DNA of 16,710 nt, from the NCBI GenBank assembly GCA_013821865.1, contig PNJM01000021.1, positions 1 through 16,710 of the forward strand, in the 5' to 3' direction. Positions 1 to 6,256 of this stretch are shown here, piece by piece (positions within the stretch are counted from its first letter, which is position 1; each line of letters begins with the position of its first letter). The position numbers were made by a program, and so were the translations under genes. This stretch comes from Rhodocyclaceae bacterium (GTDB taxonomy: Bacteria; Pseudomonadota; Gammaproteobacteria; Burkholderiales; Rhodocyclaceae). The notes beneath the pieces were generated by a model that was not told the DNA's origin, did no database searches, and was given only the letters and a program-made list of their open reading frames with translations.

Positions 1-265
1 CCGCCCGGGCCTCGGGGGCGTCGGTCGAGACCAGGATCAGGTCGAGGGTCGGCCGCCGCCGCTTGGCACTGGCGAGCAGCGGGAACTCCTCACGGCAGTG
101 AGAGCAATCCAGAGACCAGAACACCAGGGCGAAAGGCTGCCCCGTTCGCGCGGCGCGGATGGCGTCCATGCTGCCCGGTTCGAAGATGCGGATATCCATT
201 GTCCAGCTCGGCGCCGCGGCGAACAGGCCGGCGAGCAGGGCGAGAACGCGCCAGTGCCGCCTCAC
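1..265 (-). CDS. Thioredoxin-fold (TlpA-like) secreted protein, partial
   Basis: The gene starts with GTG at 265 on the minus strand and runs off the left edge, so only the first 88 codons are visible. The N-terminus is basic and then hydrophobic (residues 2-19), like a signal peptide or anchor. A thioredoxin-type strand follows (ALVFWSLDCSHCREEF), with a CxxC active site at C54-S55-H56-C57, and then a second strand (LDLILVSTD). This pattern fits the TlpA/redoxin family, periplasmic thiol-disulfide oxidoreductases. Its start overlaps the stop of the upstream beta-propeller gene by 4 bp (GTGA), so the two are probably translationally coupled. A CSHC-bearing periplasmic protein beside a copper-type uptake locus suggests a role in reducing cysteines of a metal-binding partner or in copper delivery; that role is inference. 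Full length and C-terminal features cannot be seen. Confidence 0.75.
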   Translation of the reverse strand, partial: MRRHWRVLALLAGLFAAAPSWTMDIRIFEPGSMDAIRAARTGQPFALVFWSLDCSHCREEFPLLASAKRRRPTLDLILVSTDAPEARA

Positions 266-1458
266 GGTGCCGCCTTGACCGGAATGAGGCGATAGCCGTC
301 GTCCCGTGTGTTCCAGGACAAATAGGCTTGCCCGGCATGGGACACCAATCGGGGCCGGTCGGAAGGTCCGACGCTGGAAGCGAGGACTTGCGGTGCGCTC
401 CAGGTGCGGCCGCCGTCGGTCGAGTGCTCGGCATGAATGCGGGTGGCGCGGCCGTCGAAATCCTTCCAGGCCAGCACGACGCTGCCGCCGGTTGCCAGCA
501 ATGCGGGGTAGCCGGCCTGGTCGCCGCCGAGACGCCGCGGCGGTGCCGCAGCACGACCGGCGGGATCCCGGGCCTGGTAGAGCACGCGGCCCTCGCCCCG
601 TTCCGCCGTGAACCATGCAAGGTGACGGGTGCGATCCGGACCGATGGCGATGGCCGGCCCGTGGTGGGGGCAGGCGTTGATGCGCCAGCCCTCGTGGGTG
701 GCGCGCATGGCGGCGGCGCCGTCCAGGCGCGCCAGGGTGTGGTCGCGGCTGCCGTCGTCGAAGACGTGGCGCCAGAAGGCGACCGGCACGCCATCCGTGT
801 CCAGGGCCGCGGCGATGCGGCAGCATTCGCAACTGTGATCGGCGACCTTGGCATTGGCGCCGAAGCGCCCGTCGGCCGCGCGGGCCGAGTAGATGGCCGC
901 GCCCGCGTAGGCTTGCCCGCGCCGTCTGGCGGCCTCCAGGTCGCGTTTGTCGATCCACACCAGGTGCACGGTGCCGCGCTCGTCCACGACCATGCTCTGG
1001 AAGCGATGGGTGATCTCGTCGCGGTTGTCATTCACCGTGTCCGCCGGCCCGAAGCTGCGCCCGCCGTCGGTGGAGCGGGTGTAGCGGATATGGCCGACGA
1101 TGGGATTCGTCGCGCCCGGCAGCGTGTAGGCGATGTGCACGGTACCGTCGCGGGCCACGGCGATTTCCGGCGCGAGTTCGCCGTCGGCGGCGGGGATTTC
1201 GGGGCTGGCGCGCACCGCCGCGCCGAAGCTGCGGCCGAGGTCGTCCGAATAATCCACCCACACGCCGTCCGCACCGGGGCGCACCCGCCACAGCCTGCCC
1301 CGGGCATCGAAGGCGGCGCCGACGGCCAGGGCGGGCTTGGGCGCCATGGCGCGTTTGACTGGTGCCGGCGCGTGTTCGCCGGCGGCAAAGGTCGAAGGCG
1401 CCACGGGCAGGATGGCGAACGCGGCGGCGAGCGAGGCGACGAGACGGATGAGCGGCAT
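262..1458 (-). CDS. Secreted BNR/Asp-box beta-propeller (sialidase-like) with Cys/His clusters
   Basis: This 398-residue protein has an N-terminal signal peptide (about residues 1-26, ending STFAAG). Asp-box repeats S-x-D-x-G-x-x-[FW] appear at about 71-78 (SDDLGRSFG), 129-136 (STDGGRSFG) and 346-352 (STDGGRTW), marking a sialidase-type beta-propeller. The Asp-box is only a fold signature. I see no convincing sialidase arginine triad, and I would not call it an enzyme. Two clusters stand out: C210-x-C212-C213 (HSCECCRIA) and C263-P-H265-H266 (ACPHHGP), about 50 residues apart and likely on neighbouring blades. They look like a metal or thiol site. The gene is divergent from a TonB receptor and overlaps a thioredoxin-fold gene downstream. 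I infer a secreted or periplasmic metal-binding accessory of the copper locus. The start has no clear Shine-Dalgarno, and a TAGAAT box lies 6 bp upstream. Confidence 0.8.
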   Translation of the reverse strand: MPLIRLVASLAAAFAILPVAPSTFAAGEHAPAPVKRAMAPKPALAVGAAFDARGRLWRVRPGADGVWVDYSDDLGRSFGAAVRASPEIPAADGELAPEIAVARDGTVHIAYTLPGATNPIVGHIRYTRSTDGGRSFGPADTVNDNRDEITHRFQSMVVDERGTVHLVWIDKRDLEAARRRGQAYAGAAIYSARAADGRFGANAKVADHSCECCRIAAALDTDGVPVAFWRHVFDDGSRDHTLARLDGAAAMRATHEGWRINACPHHGPAIAIGPDRTRHLAWFTAERGEGRVLYQARDPAGRAAAPPRRLGGDQAGYPALLATGGSVVLAWKDFDGRATRIHAEHSTDGGRTWSAPQVLASSVGPSDRPRLVSHAGQAYLSWNTRDDGYRLIPVKAAP

Positions 1459-1464
1459 GCGCCG

Positions 1465-1470
1465 ATTCTA
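1465..1470 (-). promoter_or_regulatory. Candidate -10 box for the propeller gene (possible leaderless mRNA)
   Basis: On the minus strand TAGAAT (5 of 6 match to TATAAT) ends 6 bp before the ATG at 1458. A start site about 7 bp downstream of it would fall on the A of the ATG, giving a leaderless transcript. This agrees with the lack of a Shine-Dalgarno there. No good -35 is present at 16-18 bp, so an activator would be needed if this box is real. Confidence 0.35.
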
Positions 1471-1498
1471 GCCGCCGTTGCGCGGCTGCGCGCCTGGG

Positions 1499-1515
1499 TG
1501 CGACAACGTGTCGCA
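1499..1515. promoter_or_regulatory. Perfect 17-bp dyad, candidate operator
   Basis: TGCGACA-ACG-TGTCGCA is a perfect inverted repeat with 7-bp arms and a 3-bp centre. It lies in the 117-bp gap between the divergent propeller and TonB-receptor genes. It sits 3 bp upstream of a TTGACC -35-like element (1519-1524) on the plus strand, and about 49 bp upstream of the possible propeller start site. Placement and symmetry fit a dimeric regulator serving both directions. I do not recognise the regulator. Confidence 0.5.
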
Positions 1516-1575
1516 GGGTTGACCGGGGTTGCCGCCATTATCATTTCCCTTCCATCGCCGACCCCATTTCCCGAA

Positions 1576-3837
1576 GTGAAAACATCACTGTTTTCGGCCG
1601 CCTTGTCGGCTGCCCTGGTTGCGCCGGCACTCGCCGCCCCCGAGAAAGACACGGAACTGGCTGAAATGAAGGTGAGCGAGGCGCGCCCCGCCCTCGACCC
1701 CACCCTTCCCGCGGTGATCGAGGGGATCGATGCCGGGCGGCTGGCCGACCTCAATGTGGTCAACGTGGAGGACGGGCTGCGCTACATGCCCGGCCTGCTG
1801 GTGCGCAAGCGCTACATCGGCGACCGCAACGGCGTCGTTGCTTCGCGCAGCTCCGGCTCGCTGCAGGGCGCGCGCTCCCTCGTTTACGCGGACGGCATGC
1901 TGCTGTCGAACCTGCTCGGCAACAGCTTCGGCAACACGCCGCGCTGGGGCATGGTGGCGCCGGAGGAGATCGAGCGCATGGATGTGGCCTACGGCCCCTA
2001 CTCCGCGCTCTATCCCGGCAATTCGATGGGCGCCACCGTCGCCATGACGACCCGCGCCCCGGAGAAGCCGGAAGCGAGCGGACGGGTGCAGGTCTTCGCC
2101 CAGCGCTATGACCGGTACCGTACCGACGACTCCTACAGCGGGCACCAGGAGAGCTTCACCGGCGGCGGGCGCAGCGGCGCGCTGTCATGGTTCCTCGCCG
2201 CCAACCACCTGGAGAACCGCAGCCATCCCATGACATTTGCGACGGCCACCGCGTCTGCGGCCTCGGCGCTGCCGGGCGACCCGGCAATAACCGGGTTCGC
2301 GAGGGACACCGATCCCCAGGGCAATCAGCGCATCGTCTTCGGCGCCACCGGCATCGACGATTCGCGCCAGGACAACTTCAAGCTCAAGCTGGGCTATGAA
2401 TTCGCACCCCGGCTCAAGCTTACCTACCTGTTCGGCCTGTGGCAGAACGTTTCCGCAATTTCCGTGGACAGCTACCTGCGCGATTCGGCCGGGCAGACCG
2501 TCTATTCAGGGACCAACCTCAACATGGATGGCCGCCGCTACACCCTTGGGGCGACGACTTTCAATCCAAGCCGGAGAAGCGAACTGCATTCCATGCATGG
2601 CCTGGCGCTGCGCACCGGCACCCGCGGCGAATGGGACATGGAGGCCGTCATCACCCGCTACAACTTCGACGAGGACAAAACCCTGGCGCCTTCGACGGCA
2701 CTGCCGGCGGCCGGCGGCAGCGGTGCGGGCACGGCGGCTTTCGGCGACGGCACGGGCTGGCGCACGCTGGATTTGAAGACCGACTGGCGCCCCAGGGGAA
2801 GCGCCCATGCCCTGACCTTCGGCCTGCACTACGACCGCTACATTCTGCGCACCCTTACTCTCAACGCGACCAACTGGATCAGTGCCGCCACGACCACGCG
2901 CAAGGATTTCTTCGGCGGCAAGAGCGAAACCAGCGCGCTGTTTGCGCAAGACGTCTGGCGCTTCGCTCCCGCCTGGAGCCTGACGGCGGGGCTGCGCTAC
3001 GAGCGCTGGCGCGCTTTCGACGGCCAGAAGGCCATCAACGCCGCCACCGATTTTTCGTTCCCGTCGCGCAAGGAGTTCTTCCGGTCGCCCAAGCTGTCGC
3101 TGGCCCGCGATCTGGGCACCGAATGGCGCCTGCGCGCATCCGTGGGCCGGGCCTGGCGCATGCCGACGGTGAGCGAGATGTTCCAGGGATCGGTCTCGGC
3201 GGGTTCCATCGTCAACAGCGATCCGAATCTGCTGGCTGAGCGCGCAACCTCGGGAGAATTCACTGCCGAGCGTTCGCTGGAAGGGGGCCTGCTGAGGGTT
3301 ACGCTGTTCCGCGATGCGGTGCGCGACGCGCTGTACTCCCAGACCAACGTCACCGTGACGCCGAACGTCACCAGCATCCAGAACATCGATTCCATCCGGA
3401 CCGACGGGATCGAAGTGGCGTACGGCGCCGAGAACGTGGGGTTGCGCGGGCTGGACTTCAATGCCGGCGTCACCTACGCCGATTCGGAAATATTGAAAAA
3501 CGACAAGTTTCCGGCCAGCGTGGGCAAGCGCGTGCCCCGCATTCCGGATTGGCGCATCAACGCCGCCGCCATCTGGCGCCAGACAGAACGCCTGTCCTGG
3601 ACCCTGGGCTTGCGTTACAGCGGGCGCCAGGTGAACACCTTGGACAACAGCGACATCAATCCTGACACCTATGCCGGGACGAGCAGGTACGCGGCGTGGG
3701 ACGCCCGCGTGAGCTGGCAACTGGACAGGCACCTGCGCCTGGCCTTCGGTGTGGACAATCTGTTCGACCAGCGCTACTTCGTTGCCCACCCCTACCCCGG
3801 CAGGACGGCGGTCCTGGAACTGCGTGGCAAGCTCTGA
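1576..3837 (+). CDS. TonB-dependent outer-membrane receptor
   Basis: The frame is open far upstream, but the GTG at 1576 gives 753 residues beginning with a clean signal peptide (KTSLFSAALSAALVAPALA, then APEKD), so I chose it. There is no clear Shine-Dalgarno; an in-frame TTG at 1519 is an alternative. A plug domain follows at about residues 45-180, with typical signatures: VEDGLRYMPGLLVRKR, a GAR-x-x-VYADG-like strand, and EEIERMDVAYGPYSALYPGNSMGATV. A roughly 22-stranded barrel follows, ending VDNLFDQRYF...AVLELRGKL. The last residue is Leu rather than the usual aromatic. I see no cysteine. His/Met-containing loops occur (SHPM near residue 217, HSMHG near 340), but they do not prove a copper ligand. 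The gene heads a unit with tonB, exbB, exbD and a PCu(A)C chaperone, so copper or a copper complex is the most likely substrate by context. Confidence 0.9.
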   Translation: MKTSLFSAALSAALVAPALAAPEKDTELAEMKVSEARPALDPTLPAVIEGIDAGRLADLNVVNVEDGLRYMPGLLVRKRYIGDRNGVVASRSSGSLQGARSLVYADGMLLSNLLGNSFGNTPRWGMVAPEEIERMDVAYGPYSALYPGNSMGATVAMTTRAPEKPEASGRVQVFAQRYDRYRTDDSYSGHQESFTGGGRSGALSWFLAANHLENRSHPMTFATATASAASALPGDPAITGFARDTDPQGNQRIVFGATGIDDSRQDNFKLKLGYEFAPRLKLTYLFGLWQNVSAISVDSYLRDSAGQTVYSGTNLNMDGRRYTLGATTFNPSRRSELHSMHGLALRTGTRGEWDMEAVITRYNFDEDKTLAPSTALPAAGGSGAGTAAFGDGTGWRTLDLKTDWRPRGSAHALTFGLHYDRYILRTLTLNATNWISAATTTRKDFFGGKSETSALFAQDVWRFAPAWSLTAGLRYERWRAFDGQKAINAATDFSFPSRKEFFRSPKLSLARDLGTEWRLRASVGRAWRMPTVSEMFQGSVSAGSIVNSDPNLLAERATSGEFTAERSLEGGLLRVTLFRDAVRDALYSQTNVTVTPNVTSIQNIDSIRTDGIEVAYGAENVGLRGLDFNAGVTYADSEILKNDKFPASVGKRVPRIPDWRINAAAIWRQTERLSWTLGLRYSGRQVNTLDNSDINPDTYAGTSRYAAWDARVSWQLDRHLRLAFGVDNLFDQRYFVAHPYPGRTAVLELRGKL

Positions 3838-3844
3838 GACAGCG

Positions 3845-4459
3845 ATGGCGGGCGCGGGCCGCCCCGGCGCTGCGGCCGAGCGGTGGATCGCCCTGGCCGC
3901 GATTGTCGGTTTGCACGCCGCTTTGCTGTCGTGGCTGATGCATACCGGCTTGCTGCCCAGGCAGAAAATGCCGGAAGTGCTGCATGCGACCCTGATCCTG
4001 CCCGAGCCGCCCAAGCCCCAGGCGCCACCCCCAGAGCCGTCCCGGCCGCTCAAGCGGACATCCGCGCCTCCCGTCACGCCCGTGCCGGCGACCGTCATCA
4101 GCGCCGCCGCGGAGGCAGCCTCGCCGGTGGCCGTCGCACCCCGGCCGCCTGTAGTCGAGGCGCCGGTCGCGCCCGTCGCGCCGCCGCGCTTCGACGCGGA
4201 TTACCTGGACAATCCCAAGCCGGCCTATCCGCCGCTGTCGCGCCGGCTCGGCGAGGAAGGCAAGGTGATCCTGCGCGTGTTCGTCGAGCCGGGCGGCCGG
4301 CCCTCGAAGGTGGAGATACAGACTTCCAGCGGCTTCCCCCGCCTCGACGAGGCGGCGGGCGCCGCCGTTTCGCGCTGGCGCTTCGTGCCGGCGCGCCGCG
4401 GCGAGGAACCGGTGGCCGCCTGGGTGCGCGTGCCCATCGTCTTCGCGCTGCACAGTTGA
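3845..4459 (+). CDS. tonB: TonB energy-transducing protein
   Basis: The protein has 204 residues. The frame is open upstream into the receptor gene, but the ATG at 3845, 7 bp after the receptor stop, places a single membrane helix (about 14-37) right after a short cytoplasmic tail, as in TonB. That helix carries H24 (VGLHAALLSWL), in the position of the conserved TonB transmembrane histidine. A proline-rich periplasmic spacer follows (about 48-115), then the C-terminal TonB domain (about 120-204), with PKPAYPPLSRRLGEEGKV and a closing RWRFVPARRG...VRVPIVF. It links ExbB-ExbD proton-motive energy to the TonB box of the receptor. No strong Shine-Dalgarno is visible, so translation is probably coupled to the receptor gene. 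It is short, close to the lower end for the family. Confidence 0.93.
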   Translation: MAGAGRPGAAAERWIALAAIVGLHAALLSWLMHTGLLPRQKMPEVLHATLILPEPPKPQAPPPEPSRPLKRTSAPPVTPVPATVISAAAEAASPVAVAPRPPVVEAPVAPVAPPRFDADYLDNPKPAYPPLSRRLGEEGKVILRVFVEPGGRPSKVEIQTSSGFPRLDEAAGAAVSRWRFVPARRGEEPVAAWVRVPIVFALHS

Positions 4460-4483
4460 GCCACGCATTTCCGAAGGAGAACC

Positions 4484-5257
4484 ATGAACGAATCCCTGGG
4501 CTTTGCCCACTTCCTCGCCAATACCGACTGGGTGGCGCGCCTCGTCCTTGCCCTCCTGTGCTGCGCGTCCATCGGCACCTGGTATCTCGTCGCCATCAAG
4601 ACCGTCGCGCTGGTGCGCCGGGGGCGGGCCAGCCGGCGGTTTCTCGACCGCTTCCGGAACGCCGGATCGATCGAGGAAGTGGCGCGGGAGATGCGCTCGG
4701 GAGGCGTTGCCGATCCGTTCTCCCACTTGGTGCGCAGCGGCTTTTCCGCGGTGGAAACGCTGCGTGCCGGCGCCGTCGGCACGCGCCCCCTGGTGGCCGG
4801 CGCTTCTGCCGACGAGTTTCTCACCCGGGTGCTGAAGCGGGCCATCGACCAGGAGCGCCAGCGCCTGGAATACGGCCAGACCTTCCTTGCCTCGGCGGCA
4901 TCGAGCGCGCCCTTCATCGGCCTCTTCGGCACCGTGTGGGGCATCTATCATGCCCTGATCGCCATCGGCGTCTCGGGCCAGGGCACGCTGGACAAGGTGG
5001 CTGGCCCGGTGGGCGAGGCGCTCATCATGACCGGCATCGGGCTGGCCGCGGCCATCCCCGCGGCGCTCGCCTACAACTTCTTTGCCCGCGCCATGCGCAA
5101 TACGCTGGCGGAACTGAACGGCTTCGCCCATGACGTGTTCGCGCTGCTCGTCACCGGGGTCAAGACCGGTACGCGGGTGGCCGATCCGGCGGCGACCAGC
5201 GAGCAGGTGCCGTCCCTGGCCGAGGCGCGCGCACGCGCGGCGCAGCCGGTGCACTGA
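4484..5257 (+). CDS. exbB: ExbB, proton-channel subunit of the TonB motor
   Basis: The protein has 257 residues and belongs to the MotA/TolQ/ExbB family. The ATG follows a GAAGGAGA Shine-Dalgarno (about 4473-4480). Three membrane segments are visible: about 17-44, about 137-160 (APFIGLFGTVWGIYHAL, the family signature) and about 178-203 (ALIMTGIGLAAAIPAALAY). A long cytoplasmic loop separates the first two. With ExbD it forms the inner-membrane proton channel that energises TonB. It lies between tonB and exbD, 24 bp after tonB. TolQ is the main alternative, but the TonB-receptor context favours ExbB. Confidence 0.94.
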   Translation: MNESLGFAHFLANTDWVARLVLALLCCASIGTWYLVAIKTVALVRRGRASRRFLDRFRNAGSIEEVAREMRSGGVADPFSHLVRSGFSAVETLRAGAVGTRPLVAGASADEFLTRVLKRAIDQERQRLEYGQTFLASAASSAPFIGLFGTVWGIYHALIAIGVSGQGTLDKVAGPVGEALIMTGIGLAAAIPAALAYNFFARAMRNTLAELNGFAHDVFALLVTGVKTGTRVADPAATSEQVPSLAEARARAAQPVH

Positions 5258-5268
5258 GGAGTACGGCC

Positions 5269-5685
5269 ATGGCTTTCGCCGGCTTCGAACAGGAGGAGAG
5301 CGCGCTGCTCTCCGAGATCAACATGATCCCGCTGATCGACGTGATGCTGGTGCTGCTCATCATCTTCATCGTCACCGCACCCCTGTTGACCCATGCGGTG
5401 AAGGTGGATCTGCCGAAGGCGCAGAGCCAGACCAACCAGACGCCGCCCCGGCATGTGCAGATCGGCATCGATGCCGGCGGACAGATTTTCTGGGCGGGCG
5501 AGCGGGTGGACATCGGGGAACTGCGCGCCCGCATGGCGGCCGCCGCCACCCACGATCCGCGCACGGAACTGCAGTTGCGCGCCGACCAGGCGGTGGCCTA
5601 CCGTGCCGTGGCCCAGGTGATGAGCGAAGCGGCAAAGCAGGGACTGACCCGCATCGGCTTCGTGACCGATCCCGCGCCCCGGTGA
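5269..5685 (+). CDS. exbD: ExbD, peptidoglycan-binding subunit of the TonB motor
   Basis: The protein has 138 residues and is of the ExbD/TolR family. The ATG is preceded by AGGAG (5257-5261), which overlaps the exbB stop. The short cytoplasmic N-terminus leads to one membrane helix (about 20-43, INMIPLIDVMLVLLIIF) carrying D24, the conserved proton-carrying aspartate. A periplasmic domain follows, with AVKVDLPKA and a C-terminal region of the expected type (ADQAVAYRAVAQVMSEAAKQG). It is the partner of the adjacent ExbB and completes a dedicated TonB-ExbB-ExbD motor for the receptor upstream. Confidence 0.94.
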   Translation: MAFAGFEQEESALLSEINMIPLIDVMLVLLIIFIVTAPLLTHAVKVDLPKAQSQTNQTPPRHVQIGIDAGGQIFWAGERVDIGELRARMAAAATHDPRTELQLRADQAVAYRAVAQVMSEAAKQGLTRIGFVTDPAPR

Positions 5686-5742
5686 CCCGTGGACTACAAT
5701 GCGCGCATTTGCCATTTTCCATTTGACGAAAGGAGCTGCGAT

Positions 5743-6201
5743 ATGAAGAAAACCCTGCTTGCCGCCGCCGTGGCGGCGCTCTCGCTGAACGCCTGGGCCG
5801 ACGTCGCGGTCAGGGAATCCTGGGTGCGCGGCACGACTCCGGCGCAGAAAGCGACCGGGGCGTTCATGGAACTCAGCAGCAGCGATGAGGCCGTGCTCGT
5901 CTCTGTGAGCAGCCCGCTGGCCGGCGTGGTCGAGATCCACACCACGAAGATGGAAAACGGCGTGATGAAAATGCGCTCCGTCCACAGGCTGGATCTGCCC
6001 GCAGGCCAGGTCGTCAAGCTGCAGCCGGGCGGCAACCACGTCATGCTGATGGACCTCAGGCAGCAGATGAAGAAGGGCGATGTCGTGCCCATCACGCTGA
6101 AGGTCGAAGGCAAGGACAAGAAGGTGCAGACAATCGAGATCCGGGCGGAGGTGCGCGATCTGGCCGCACCGGCCACGATGGATCACGGCCACAAGCACTG
6201 A
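5743..6201 (+). CDS. Periplasmic PCu(A)C copper chaperone
   Basis: The protein has 152 residues. The frame is open from a GTG at 5689, but the ATG at 5743 has an AAAGGAG Shine-Dalgarno (5729-5735) and begins a clear signal peptide (KKTLLAAAVAALSLNAWA, then D). The PCu(A)C (DUF461) copper(I) site is complete: H66, M77, H99 and M101 fit H-X10-M-X21-H-X-M exactly. Proteins of this family bind Cu(I) in the periplasm, and some deliver it to the CuA centre of cytochrome oxidase or to uptake systems. A His-rich C-terminal tail (MDHGHKH) may add metal binding. It is the last gene after receptor-tonB-exbB-exbD, and this is the strongest evidence that the system handles copper. Whether it scavenges copper or supplies oxidase assembly cannot be told here. 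Confidence 0.93.
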   Translation: MKKTLLAAAVAALSLNAWADVAVRESWVRGTTPAQKATGAFMELSSSDEAVLVSVSSPLAGVVEIHTTKMENGVMKMRSVHRLDLPAGQVVKLQPGGNHVMLMDLRQQMKKGDVVPITLKVEGKDKKVQTIEIRAEVRDLAAPATMDHGHKH

Positions 6202-6210
6202 GAGGAGTCT

Positions 6211-6256
6211 CGCCCCATGAACGACGGCGCCCGCGGGCGCCGTCGTTCATGGGGCG
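6211..6256. repeat. Perfect 46-bp palindrome between convergent genes
   Basis: The two 23-bp arms are exact reverse complements with no spacer (left arm begins CGCCCCATGAACGACG; centre between 6233 and 6234). It starts 9 bp after the copper-chaperone stop and covers the natural TGA stop of the RND pump (6247-6249). An RNA hairpin from either strand would be very stable, which suggests a bidirectional terminator. No T-tract follows on either side, so it is not a canonical intrinsic terminator; a Rho-linked end, mRNA 3'-end protection or a cruciform are alternatives. Confidence 0.75.

Noticed and set aside
199..1575. A long N-terminal extension of the TonB receptor
   Set aside because: This part is antisense to the propeller gene, and the signal peptide begins only at the GTG at 1576.
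2506..5254. Two minus-strand frames over 500 codons opposite the receptor, tonB and exbB
   Set aside because: Arg/Ala/Gly/His-rich shadow translations opposite genes with clear signatures.
5695..5700. TACAAT as a separate promoter for the PCu(A)C gene
   Set aside because: No acceptable -35 lies 16-18 bp upstream, so the box alone is too weak to call.
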